DNA from: Channa striata
Taxonomy: Eukaryota; Chordata; Actinopteri; Anabantiformes; Channidae
Length of the DNA stretch: 64,000 bases
Reading direction: 5' to 3'
NCBI GenBank assembly: GCA_033026295.1
Contig: CM065174.1
Coordinates: 2,965,001 to 3,029,000, forward strand
Shown here: in pieces, positions 47,259 to 59,504 of the stretch
Layout of the letters: every line of letters starts with the position of its first letter
Numbering within the stretch: position 1 is the first letter of the stretch
The notes under the pieces: model-generated
Told to the model about the DNA's origin: nothing
The model's database searches: none
The model's input: the letters and a program-made list of their open reading frames with translations, nothing else
Made by a program: the position numbers and the translations under genes

Positions 47259-49600
47259 GGTTCCAAGTCCGAGCTTCCTCGTGTCACAACAAGTGGCCTG
47301 GGAACAGCACAACGTTGTAAAATCTGAATCTGAATTATATAAAAGAGCAGAATAAGTCATGACAGCCGCACTAGAGAGTGATAGTAGCAGCGCAATTATT
47401 GCAGAAAAATAGTGTCAGTAGCTGGGAGCTGCAGTACTGAAACAAAACTGTTACTGGATAATGTATTAAAGAACTGTATCCTTTTCTTTGGCAATATGAC
47501 AATAAACTCTCTTTATTGTGATTTTGTGTCTAAAACTAATGGAAAACTGGACATTGTAGAAAAACAAATCAATTTAAAAATGAATTCCAAGTACAAAAGT
47601 ACTAGCTCCAAAAACACTTGTACCACCAAAAGCACAATTCATTTCATGTAAATAAAAACAATATTAATGAATTATAACTACAGTGTTGCAGCTCTTAAAG
47701 ATGCAGCATAAAATACTTTAGACTGTGTTTTTAATCATTATCATATATTTTTAATCTAATCATTTTTATTAACATTGCTGCTGGGCAGCTTGTGAATACC
47801 AGGTGCTTCTATTACTTATTATATCATTTTATTATATGCATCAGATTCTGAAATTAACAAGCGATAAAAAAATACAAAAAGTACAACATACGCATCTGAA
47901 ATGCAGAAATGTCGGGACTGTATGTGCAGCAGAACGAAAACCACTCGGGTTAAAAAGTAACATCGTAGCAGTTTAACAGTTTAACGGCACATTTTAATCA
48001 CAAAGAGTTCATCCGCAAATATTTCTGAACTGCAGAATTTAATTAGCAGATGTTTGGTTGTGGATAATGGACATGCACTTTTTTGACATATTTAATTCAG
48101 AGAGAAGCTGTAAGAGCCTGTTAGTTAAAGGATTCAATCTATCAAATCATAAAGTGGAGCTGACAGAGATAAGATGTGTTTGATGGGTTTGGTTCTAATA
48201 TTCAGTAACAATGAAGTGCAGAAAACGGTTCTTTTGTTTTCAGGTTCCTCTTTTCCTGCCCGATCTGGGAAGTGTCAGAACAGAAGTGGGAATATGGAAG
48301 TAAACAAATTACACCATCAGATCAGCAGCACCAGGTCATCAGCTGTGTCAGCTTTAGTTTGTTCTGTAAGACAGTTACAAGCGATTTCTGGGACAGTGTT
48401 GCCTGAATATTAGAATGAATTTGAACAATAATTCATTTCATATTGAGTGGCTCAATTGAAATATAAATTTTAATTTCTACTGTGGGTTTATTTGTTTTTT
48501 TCAAACCAGCTGCACATAAATATTTCTAAAGACAAAAAAGGTGAAACAACAAAACAGCTTGTTAGTGTTCAACAGTCTGGACAACGGTGATTAAAGTGGG
48601 TTTTTCTTATCGTAACAATATTTATGGTGTTACATTTCACGATGTTGATGTAGTGTTTCATACAATATTGTTCTGTCTGTGGAAGCAGTTCTAAAAGAAC
48701 AGATTAAAATCCTAATATAATAAATATTTTAAACCTTTAAAAGGCCAACGTGGACATTAAATGGAAAGAATTGTTACATTTTACAGATTGTTAGTCGTTT
48801 GAAGTGTGATTTTTCTTATGCTGCTGCAGCTTTAAACATAAACCAACGGCTTCGTAGTCGATTATGATTATTATCGTTTGTACTGGAATCAAACGATTAC
48901 ATTACTAAACTGTTCAATAATATTTGAATGGGGATTTTCACATTTTTCATCAAACTATGTTTCTGCTGTGGGTGGCTGGGATAAAACAATGATGGGACCC
49001 CTGACACACACGTGTGTCCCCCCGTTTGAGTAGTTCATCAAAAGGATCTTTGTTTTTATTGAAGGCTGTCGCCATGGAAACCAGCCAGAATTGATCCGCG
49101 CGAACCTGCTCGGACTAACAGGCCGCTCACGCGCCGCCGGCCTCGTCGCTCGTGGATGAAACGTTTGTGGACCGGACGCAAACTCTGCGTCACGTGACGA
49201 GACGCGTTTGCTCGTTTGTTGAAACACCAGTAAGTGTGTCCGGGGTCAAGCCGAACCGGACCGACGGCCCACTGGGTTCTTCCGCCGGTCATATTCACGC
49301 ACGCTGTAGCCTACCTGCTAAGTCCGCGCTCCGTCTCTCCACTCTCCGCTGGTTTCACTGGTTTTCTTCAGGAACCGGAACTGGACATTTGAAGCGGAAC
49401 ATTCCAGCTCTCGGTTCCGCTGGGTTTGGGTTCAGCGCTGAACAGGTGGGACGGGGAGAACCAGCAGAAGCCGTAAGTCATTCACCTGTCGCCTCCTCGG
49501 ATCCCAGCGCGTCCTGACGGCGCACATCCACCGGCTTCCGGTTCAAACCTTCAAAGTAAAAGTCCCGTCAGGGAACACGACACTTGCTGCTTTTTAGTAA
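47259..49600 (-). other. klc3: klc3 5' UTR exon part, intron and CpG-rich promoter region
   Basis: An acceptor (ctgttcccag) at 47298-47300 suggests that exon 1 starts at 47297 with 39 bases of leader, so at least one noncoding exon lies further upstream. A CpG-rich block spans about 49060-49560 and is the likely promoter. One minus-strand donor candidate is CAG|gtgaat near 49485. The sequence between is AT-rich and empty of genes. The true first exon is not fixed by sequence alone. Confidence 0.5.
49068..49081 (-). promoter_or_regulatory. klc3: X-box (RFX-binding-like) near the klc3 promoter
   Basis: GTCGCCATGGAAAC closely fits the RFX X-box consensus (GTNRCC-AT-RGYAAC type). It lies at the edge of the CpG-rich block upstream of klc3. 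RFX factors drive ciliary and spermatid genes, and KLC3 is known from sperm tails, so a role is plausible but not shown. Confidence 0.5.
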
Positions 49601-51100
49601 ATATATTTTTTTTTTATCAACTGTAAGAAACATTTGACTGGATGAAGGGGCGTGTCAACAACATATTTATATTTTAAATTACACTGACTTGATGCTCTGG
49701 GATGGATTTAGCATCCTGATTGAAAACCGTCGCGGCTGCTCAAAGAGACGCCGTCCTGGATATGAAATTACTCTTAATATTTGCATGAAAATATTAATTG
49801 AGGTGATCAAATATGCTGGGTGCACTGTTAAAAAAATTATAGGTTGTGCTAATGTTGAAAAATCATCATGTAAATTATTATTGTGTCTAATAACGGGGAA
49901 ATACTTTTTGGAGCCAAAGTTTAGTTTAACAAAAAGGTCTGTCAGACTTAAAATTGCTTATTGTCTATACAAATCTGGAAGTACATTTGGGTTTATTAGC
50001 AACAGAGATACTAAACAAAACAAAGAAATGACTTTAAAAAGTTAGTTTCAAGATAATGTTGTAAAATCTTTAGCAAAAACTGCAAATCATCTTTCATTTC
50101 TGAAATGTCTAATCTCACTGGGCAGCTGTGTTTGTTCTAATGAAACAAACTGCACATAAAACACACGGTCAGAAAATGGCCATAAATATAATACATAATA
50201 ATGTGCGTTTAACTCCATAAAAAGCCCATAAATCTGTTTTCCTAGGGTGAGCTGACTAAGACTGCAGCATTATATTTCAGAACATAAACACACAAATAGA
50301 GTAATGACAACAGCAGATCTTGACAAACACTCTCTCTTTGTTTGTAAAAAAATACATTGTGGAATCATAAAATGTTAAAGTATTGTGCAGTAACTGGAGA
50401 CTGAGCTAAGTAGACACGGACAATTATTATCTTTGAACTCCATCTACAGAACAAAGCAGATAAAAACCCAGTGCTTTTACTCTGAAGGCTGCTTCTCTCT
50501 ACTTCCTGTATCTGTCCGGTTCCGTCTGCCTGAGTTGATGGAGCAGAGCAGCTTACCTGATCCCATATTTCCCATCATACACTGCGGCGCCGGGGGACGG
50601 CTGGGATGTCCTGCCCATCAGGCGCAGAGGAGAGAACAGACACAGCAGGACACTGTAATACTGGATGAGTGTTGGACGTCTCTGCTGTTTTAGCTGCTTA
50701 TTAAAAAGTCATTTAGCGTTATTTTAATCTTCAGTCAATTTCTGCCTCCCTCCTAAGGTCTAGTAACCAACTTTGTAACTGTGTATTTTATACTTTATGA
50801 ATATGAGACCAATTTCAAGCACGTCCGCCAAATCACTTAAGAGTTTTACGTGAAAATAAATTGGTGTTCATCAAATGATCACGTTTCAAATACAACTGTT
50901 TTACATTCATGTAAGTGTCTTACAATTCCATGTTTTAAAAGCATGATAAACCTTAAGCACACGAAGAGAAATAAAAAACCCTTTTACCATTACTCCTGCC
51001 TACTAACAGTGTGAGGTGTGGTCTGACTTCGCTCCTGTTTGTCTTTGTTGTGTCGTTTCTACTGTGTCACAGATTAACATGATTAAGACAGATTAACTGT

Positions 51101-51129
51101 GGTGTGTGTGTGTGTGTGTGTGTGTGTGT
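51101..51129. repeat. (GT)n microsatellite
   Basis: A pure GT tract in intergenic DNA, followed by gtgttgtgtgttg. Confidence 0.9.
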
Positions 51130-53514
51130 TGTGTGTTGTAGAACAAGGTTTCAGCAACCAGTTACCGCGAGTAACTTTAGGACTTCACCTCAGCAGGATT
51201 TGGGGGGTGGGGGGTGTAATGTAAACCAAACAAGAACACAAAGTACCACTGCGTGTATGAAAAGAATGTTCACACTGCAAGTGCTGCAGCTTCGTGGATC
51301 TAAAACACTGAGTTTGTACAAGCAGAAAAATGCACATCAAGTGTTTTCCAATTCTAAAGTGGACTGAAAGTATTATAAGGAGCTGTACATTCACTGAGCC
51401 TCACTAACCTGGACTGTTTATGCCCCCCCCCCTTTTTTTCTGTATTTATCCAGTCATGACCAGAGAGCTAGAGCAGGTTGGATGTTGAAGAAAGTCTGGT
51501 CTCCTTTAAAATTAAGTGAAGATTCCCTAAGAGGAACAAACGGGTGTAAGCGTTTGTTCTGCTGCACGTGCCTCCTGTGTGTGACAGTTATATGAGCGGA
51601 CTGATGGCTCAGCTCAGCTGTCAGGTAGGCAGCAGCTGACTGGCGTGGGGGTGCAGGCAGGGCCCAACCATATAAGGTCACTGCTCCCCAGGGGGGAAAC
51701 TCCTCCAGGCCTCCATGCTCCCTACACAAGGCTTAGCAAATACCGAGCTACACGGTTCGGGGGCGGGACTGGGGTCAGGAGGTCGACTAGTCGCCGTCCA
51801 AATCAGAGCAGCTCCAGAGTGACGTCGACTTTGCAGCCAAAGGCCAGGTAAAGTGTAAAAGGTACAGGAAGTGAGACCATCAGCAGCGTGCAATACTGCT
51901 TATACACATTACACATCGATCCAAAAGGATCATTTTTCACTGGGCAGCGTGCAGATTACTATGGTACTCATTTCTATTTGGGCCCATCTTTTCTTTTGTA
52001 CCTTTAAAATGTTTACACTCAGTAAATTGTCTGATGTAATCTGGAGTTTATGTTTTTGGTATACTTTGTGTAATTTAATATTTGTATCTGTTCTTGGTGG
52101 ATTTGGATTTTAGCACATCAACTAAAACATGAATTTGATAACTCACTGAAGCTGTGAAATAACGTGTGTTTAGTCGTTGAAAGTATTACCTTTAAATGGA
52201 TAAACATCAGGTTGTCGGTCTCGCAGGATTTTACAGGAGCCCAGCAGTTATTGAAAATAAGACATTCATTAATGATGAAGACAACTCAAAGTCAAAACAC
52301 TTACTTACAGTCATAGCCTCCTGCAGCCGGACAAATGATCAGTCCTAATGACATACAGCTGAGCAGCCAGGGAACGGAGAAGGGGATTGTGGGAGATTGA
52401 GTTTTTAGGTGAGTAACCTTTGCATGCTCAATATGTAGCTCACTACCGTGTTCATTCGAAATGAGGCACCGAACACAAGCACTCACCGATTAATGAACTG
52501 TCTAATTTCTGTTAACTGAGCACACACTGAACTAGACCAAAGACCAAACGGGACAAAAACTACTTGAATCTGAAACGCTAGGCCTCGTCAAATTAGTTCA
52601 TTCTTCAAATCTTACATCAGCTGTTGATGGCTTTTTAATGCACAGAGGTTTTTAATGTGGAAGGCCTAACATTTGCTGACATGCAGTTTATAGATGGAAA
52701 AAACCATTGCCCCCAGTGTAACATAGTGTACAGTGAGAAAGACGTTAAGAACAAGTGGTTAGGAAGATTAAAGTTGTGCTTGTAAAGATGCTATAAAGAC
52801 GGTCGCGCCAATATTCCAGTGGGCGATTCCAGTAATACAGGAACACCTCACTGTAACACGTCGGCCGAATGTTTCTCCTGCGGCTTTTGTCTTCACACAC
52901 ATCAGCCTAATGTGAACGACGACCACTACGATGATGAAAGATATTGCACAGTTTCATTTTGCAGTCCCATCAAAGCTGCAGATCTGCAGCAATCCACTCT
53001 GAGGACTCATTACGCTGCCTATCATCACAGTGTCAATGCTAAAAATAACAACTTCATGACAGAGCATGGCCACTAATGTGCTGTGTCTACACTCCCCTCT
53101 CATATCTGACTCAAAGACAATACATCTTGCACAAAATAATTAGATTTTTTTTAATTTTTCAGGGTGCGTGTGTGTGTGAGGAGCAATGGCACAGGCTCAA
53201 GTGTGTATGTGAGGGGTGAGGGGTGAGTGTGTGCACAGGGTAAACACGGCTGCATGGACATATGTATGTAGACACACATGATCCAGATGAAAACGCACAC
53301 CGAGAACTGAGCAGAGCTAAAATGTCGCAGGCAACGTCCCACTGATGTTAAATTAGAACAAGTGTGGTTGAAAGCGTTGCTTGTTTGTGAACCCTTTAGA
53401 AGTTTGTCTGTTTCTGCCTAAAACGATAAAGATAGAGCAGCAAAACCGGATTAAAGATGGACTGTCAGTAACAAGGAGCAACTAAACGTTGGCAGTAACC
53501 GTTCACATCAGCCT

Positions 53515-54040
53515 GGAGGGATTGTCCGTTCCTCTTTACAGAACAGGTTCTGCAGAAGGATGCTGCTGCAGGTCGTTCCAGAGCATTTCTGCTGGATTAA
53601 GATCAGGACTTTGACTCAGCAATTTCAAAACATCAACCATTCCTTGATAGAACAAGGAAGGGTTAATGCGTGTTTAGGGTCACATTCTTCATGTCCTTCT
53701 GTCGAGTGTCAGGTCACAGGTGGAAGGACATTTTACTGTAGAATTTACTTGTACCACTCAGAATTCAGAGCTCCATCAATGATGGCAATGTCCAGGTCAA
53801 CTCTGCCATGCAAACTATTTTAGTTCAGTGTTGTCCTCATGAGCACTGATATTAACACCTGCAAGAGAGGCCTTTAGTTTTCAAGATGTTACTCTGGGGT
53901 TCCTTGTCAGCTCCCAGGTTTTACACCTTCTGGGCAGGATAAAAGTGGCACTGAATGTTTGCACATGCTCCTCCTGACAGTCCACTGTCCAAACTCTCTA
54001 AATGCTTTTGAAACCCTTTCCACCAACTCAGTCTTTAAGC
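53515..54040 (-). mobile_element. Degenerate Tc1/mariner-like transposase relic
   Basis: On the minus strand, 53569-53607 reads PDLNPAEMLWNDL, the conserved 'PDLNPIE..W' block around the last catalytic acidic residue of Tc1-type transposases. Flanking text (tcctctttacagaaca, agaattcagagctccatcaatgatggc, tgaaaccctttcc) also fits, in order, the reverse of fish Tc1-like copies. Frames are broken many times, so it is dead. Confidence 0.7.
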
Positions 54041-57000
54041 CATGACACATTACTACAAACCAAAGTTGTTAAGATCAGACTTTGAGGTTTTAAAAAGTTT
54101 CTGAGCTTACAAGGATGATGCTGACATGCTGCTGATGATAATGGTTACCATGTTTACCAGCAGTTTAGGATGGTGAAAATGGCATTTGCGAATTTGCACA
54201 AAGTAAAGATGGAGCTGATAAAACAGCATTTGGTTGTACACCAAACATATTACGACACGTTGATATGCAGTCAAGTGACAGCAGCTGAAAAATCCGGGTA
54301 CTATCAAAGCCAGTGGGATTCCAAAGCACAACACCTGCTGATGGTTCATTCACAAAAGTTTCTGTTAATCTGTGCTCTTCTCAGTCTTGCTGCTGATTTG
54401 TTAAAGAAATTTGAATATAGTCTGACCAGCGGATGAGCAGTTGGAGGGCTGAAGGGAGGGACACATAGACAGAAGGACAGCTGATTCAATGCAATTTAAT
54501 CGGGAGAACTGGAACTGGAGATCGGAGGACCCAGTGAAGTGGCACTAAAGATAGAAATCCACCGTTCATCTCAGACACCCCCTACCACCTCCTTGCTCAT
54601 GAGATGGTCAGGTAGCTCATGTTTCATTAGATGCTCACCACCGTCCCACCTCCAAAAAACACACAAATAACAGAAATGCAACGCTTTGCTCCAGATTTGA
54701 AACAGACTTGTTGCATTCGTGTTTGTTGTTCAGTGCAGATCCGCCATAAATACAGTATTTCAGCAGCAACACACACAACACTGAGGTGACGTGACCTGCT
54801 AAGTACATTCTGTAACATGGATTTTTGTGAATCCCTCCACGTTTTAATCAATAACTCATGATAATCACCTTACTCTGTTTTATCCTCAATCATTGTCAGA
54901 GTTCTTTCAAAGACTGAGAGCGAGTCAGTCTTCTGAACAATGAGGAGAAAAATCAAAGCCCAGTGGTGTCAAGAATCCATCTATGTTTCCATTCATCCTT
55001 TCATACAATTCCAGCAGCACAAATAATCAGTAACTAAACTGGACAATAAACTCTTGATTGTTATGCTCGACACTAGTTTGCTGGTAAGACCTCTCCCTCT
55101 TCCCTCTTCCCTCTTCCGCTTCTATGCGACTGCTTGTTATTTACTGCTCATTAATGTGGCTGCAATTTCTGCCATTGTTTACTCACCTGCTCAGGCGGCT
55201 CATAGCCATAAACTCTGGCAAAAGCACTACTACTGATATGTCTATGAAGAGGAATTTTAAATTACATTTTTTCTAACTCAGCCACCTGACATAACATGAG
55301 AGAATTTATCAGGTCTCACGCTGCTCCTTCTTTTTTCACACATGCAATAGTGACTGTGATGTGTAAAATCTGTGGAGCTCACAGTTCATTTATTCAAGAT
55401 CAAACTTTGTCTTACTCAATCAATTGTTTTAATAACCCAAATCACAGAACCCACTGTTCACCGTGCAACATGCATGTAGGTCAACAGAGTTGTCTTACGA
55501 GCGAGTCTATTTGTGGGTTCCCCAAAGTGCAAACATGATTTTTTTTTCCTGCTGCGGCTCAGGACTCGAACGTCTGGAACAGTTAGTGCACGTCAAATCT
55601 AAGGAATCCAAAACAGGATCCTGGCTGCTGTTTGTGATGTCTGCAATGTCTTTCATAAAAGAAATGCTTTCTTTGGAGTTCAGGAACTCAACTTTCTGTA
55701 TCTACACTAGAGTTAAAAGGTCATTTTAAGAATAAAAAAATGATATCTGAAAGCCAAAGTAAAAATAAACAAAGAAAAAACCGAGCAACACCTTGAACTC
55801 CTCATTGCAGGAGCTACAAGGACAATTCGTGGAGCTATAAGATGCCACATGATGTAGTCACAAACGTCACATATCTGCGTCAGAGGAAGATGTCAGAGGC
55901 CATGACTGCCAGCCAGTTGTTCCTGGCACCATGCAGGTGTGAACGTGTAAAGGCAACCTCAACTGCTCCCTAAGGCCTTTGCTGTGAATAATCTGGTATC
56001 AGACTGCATGCCAGCTCAAGTAAGGTTTATAAGCATATATTGCAATGCAACAATGTTTTCTAGGAATCTGGATGCACAAATGATACAAACCAGCACCGCA
56101 ACACAAACAAGCAACTCAGAAATTGCGAAGCTAAAATCACAAAAGAGGTTTGACCACCCAGAGTAAAGTCGTCTCGTCTGTTTCAACGATGCTGTTTGTG
56201 GACAGGTTACCGCCTTCTGGGCAGAGGGTGTTACACACAGGCAGTGGTAATGGAATTCACATCCACTCTTTTTCATTGCAGAACGTTGAACTCTGAATTG
56301 ATTGGAAATGGATTTATACGCACCAATTGTTGCTTTTTCTAAAACCATTGCTGCTCCTTTCCCGTTTGACATTGTATTAATACACAGCTAAATGTGCTTT
56401 TAAAGACGTCTGCAGATCTGCAGATAAATAAAAGAGCGGGTTCTAGCTGTGTCTACCTACTGCATAGTACTTGCATGCACCCACACACTGCAAGGTCATA
56501 TGTCTCTGTAACAAAGCTCAGGCCATGCAGACCTTCTCATCGTCTTGCATCACACACACATTAGGACTTCCTCACATGTATTCCAACAACAGACATTAGA
56601 AAACAGACACTAAGTGATGTATTTCACTCAATGTCATTTCATTTCATGAGCATTTGGTGTGTTTAGTACTTTTACTTATGAGATTCACCATAAATGATTC
56701 ACATAGTGTTCCTGCTGGTTGCATAACTGTCCTTGGTGCCAGTCCTCGTGGGGCAGCTGCAGGGTCCTGGGGTTGTTTGGCTCAGAGGTTGGGGAGTGGT
56801 ATGAATGTGTGTGCACGGAGGGCGGGCTGAGGGATAAAGTGACAGTCTAAACTGGGCAACTGGATCTGTTCCACAGTGGCATACGAGCAGAACTAACTGG
56901 TTTCAATGAGCCGAATACACGCTGAACGTCAGTCCGTGTAACCTTTGAGTTTTATTGACCGGGGTTTTTGGTAGAGGACGTAGTGCAGGTTTAAGATGGT

Positions 57001-57409
57001 TAATCATAATGTGTAAAAGAGAGTTTAGCAACAAAGTTGTGTGTTTTATTTCAAAGTGACCATTAAATGGATTCTGCAGTTTTCTTAACTTGTATACGGC
57101 ACGCCAACTGTTCCGCTACAGCAACTGTACAGATGTGTGTGCATGTTTGTGTGCTGCAACATGGACAAAGACGACTTTGGAAAGTCGTGTCTGTGAATGG
57201 TCAGGTCAAAGCTATGAAACTGGAGCCTGTGAGTGGACACCTGTCCTCTCTGAAAGGATAGATACAACCACATTTGTACACACACAAAGCCGTGCATTGA
57301 GCGAGCCCACGATGACAAATGTCTTCACAGAAACTATTTTCTGAAAACTGATTATTTGGTAAAAAGAAACAATGACAATGACGTTTCTACCCAACAGCAC
57401 ATTTACCAG

Positions 57410-57581
57410 TCAGCCTCTCACTCACACACTAACAACAGCGGCAAGGCTCTGGTCTTTCCATTGGAAACAACCTGGGGTTCAGTGTCTCACTCAAAAACAC
57501 TTCAAAATATAGACAGAAGCACCAGGAATCGAATCACCAACCCCGTGACTAGTGGATGACTCGCTCTATCTCCTATAAGTC
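57410..57581 (-). mobile_element. tRNA-derived SINE upstream of ckm
   Basis: The plus-strand text 'ggggttcagtgtctcactca', 'accaggaatcgaatcaccaa' and 'gtggatgactcgctctatct' is the reverse of the fish SINE head, with B-box 'ggtgattcgattcctgg'. It lies about 390 bases upstream of the ckm TATA box. Confidence 0.7.
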
Positions 57582-57825
57582 TGTCTGGCTCCTGGACTAC
57601 GAAGAAATACTGTTAAAATGCCGCTACTCGGGTTTGTCTTCACTTTGTATGTAAAGGCTTAACTGCAAACTCTAATATAACAACAGTTAGTTATGACTGT
57701 CCTTGCCTGTGATGTAAATGAACATATGTGGATGTGTGTGCTGCTCTCTCCTGCTGTAGAAAACGACAGACTGCTGTCATGCGGCTACAAGCAGGCAGAA
57801 GGTGAAAGGTTGGACCGAGCGGCCG

Positions 57826-57993
57826 CAGCTGTTGCCTTGTCTCTCATCTTGAATGTTGTGTGATGTTGCTCTTGCCTTTTAGAAACTCACCCAGCACAGA
57901 AAACCCTCTGCGACCAATCAAACGAGGGGACCCCGAGTTCAGTCAGCCAATAGGGGCGGAGGTCCGGGTATAAATACTTAAGTCCATCACCTG
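57826..57993 (+). promoter_or_regulatory. ckm: ckm promoter: E-boxes and TATA box
   Basis: TATAAATA lies at 57969-57976. An E-box CAGCTG lies at 57826-57831, about 140 bases upstream, and CACCTG at 57988-57993. Muscle creatine kinase promoters are classical MyoD/E-box targets. I saw no clear MEF2 site nearby. The start site should be near 58000. Confidence 0.65.
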
Positions 57994-57999
57994 GCAGAG

Positions 58000-58072
58000 T
58001 TGGGCAACCCCTACATTTGGTGGACAGGATCTGATCCCAGGATCTGTTACTCTTTTCTTTTCTCCTAAGCAG
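58000..58072 (+). other. ckm: ckm noncoding exon 1
   Basis: Runs from about 30 bases below the TATA box to a donor (TAAGCAG|gtaaaa) at 58072/58073. The next acceptor (ttgtgttgttag) is at 59484, just before the start codon, as in mammalian CKM where exon 1 is untranslated. The intron (58073-59484) holds no other gene. Confidence 0.65.
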
Positions 58073-59504
58073 GTAAAAATGCAAAACAATGATTTAGTGA
58101 ACTTTTTTTGATAAATCCAAGGGAAAGGCTGTTGTGATTTTTCCATTTAACTTTGGACAAAAACCTCTTCCTGACCAAACTTCCTGAAATCAACACTGCT
58201 AAAGAGGGTTGAAGCAAATCTCTCTGAACCAAATCTTTTAGTCAGGTTTCTCCATTGGTGAACTCTGGAGCCATGGCAACCTTTTCTTTTCCTGCACTGT
58301 TGTCCTGGATTCTTTCATGTTTTGCACATTTTTCTTCTTGATATGGAAATTACTAAATCAACTTCTGTCACTTGCCTGTGCAAAACTGAGCCTGAATCTT
58401 TGTTTGAAAGAACCGACACTCCTGGTTTCTTGGACTTGGGTAGCACTAGTCTGTGGACAGAAGGAAAACTGCAGCTATTCAGATTCAGAGACAGTTGCAT
58501 CCATCTATCAGTTATTGCTGACACCAGCAACAGAGGCTTTAAATGTGTCCTTGTGTAGTTTGGGAACGCTTGATTTAGTCACGCAACTTGCAGAGCCACC
58601 TGAGGCAATCAATCTTGGCCTTGGGGTCAATCTGTGCACCTAATACAGCTGACACAACCCAAGTTTGACGTCATAGGGACCGATGACAGGATGATGGCTA
58701 GCAGTTGTAAATCTATTCCTGACCCCACAGGTATATTTTGACTAATTCTGCAGCTGTAGGTCTGGTGACCACTGCTGTGCACTTAGACATTTTAATTTAA
58801 GTAATGCGTGTTTAAATACGAGTTAATTACATACGACTTTAGAATATGTAGCACAAAATGAGCCTTAGATGCATTAACAAAACTATGGGCAACAAGGCAG
58901 AATGTAATTAGCTTAAACGTAGATCACCTTCAATATTTGCCTTAAAAACGTGATGCAATTTAAAGCAACGGTGGCTCAGCATTAGCATAAGTTAGGCTGG
59001 GGCTGGGGCGAGAGAAGGGAGGGGTGCAGGGCACGAGGGGAAATAGCCACAGTATTAATAGCCTTTGGTGAAGCGGGACAGGTGGTGGATGGTCTTAGTG
59101 GAAAGAAATCTGAGAATCACGTCGATAGCGCAGCTGACAGAGAGAAAGACGAGGGAAGAGGAAATGTAGTTAGAAGCAAAGAACGGCAGACACACACACT
59201 GGGAAGGTGTCTTCTCTTCACCAGAAGACTCACAGACAAAGCATTTGAAAAAGCTGGTATTCATTTGGTCACTGCGCGTTTCTCACATGCCTTTTTTGCA
59301 TCTCTACAACAACTGGTTTTCTAACATTCTTTCACAAATACATCTTGAACTTCAAAAAAATATAGAATAACCTTTTATCAGAACGTCTTTTTTATGACAC
59401 AGTAAGGACAAAAATATTGCAGCTTCCCATGTCTCTGCAACAGTTTTAAAATATTGACACTTCCTTTCACCTTTGTGTTGTTAGGCAGAGTAAGAATCAC
59501 AGTC

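Larger units (their letters stand above)
49601..57820. other. Intergenic region between klc3 and ckm
   Basis: About 8 kb between two head-to-head genes. I see no conserved protein. It holds a (GT)n tract (51101-51129), a Tc1-like relic (53515-54040), a SINE (57410-57581) and a GC-richer block at about 51640-51850 (gtcgactagtcgcc) of unknown nature. An exon-like minus-strand stretch near 50560-50600 is noted under rejected items. Confidence 0.55.

Noticed and set aside
46960..47355. 131-codon plus-strand frame over klc3 exon 1
   Set aside because: Antisense shadow of the KLC coiled-coil start.
49152..49517. 121-codon plus-strand frame in the CpG block
   Set aside because: Stops are rare in GC-rich DNA. 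No recognisable motif; it overlaps the klc3 promoter.
50525..50610. Exon-like minus-strand stretch with ATG GGA AAT ATG GGA TCA G and a good gtaagc donor
   Set aside because: Joined to the klc3 exon 1 acceptor it runs into a stop at once, so it cannot add coding sequence. It could at most be an alternative noncoding first exon, and there is no direct support.
52819..53076. 85-codon frame with several Cys and His residues
   Set aside because: No regular zinc-finger spacing, no promoter or splice context. A chance frame is more likely.
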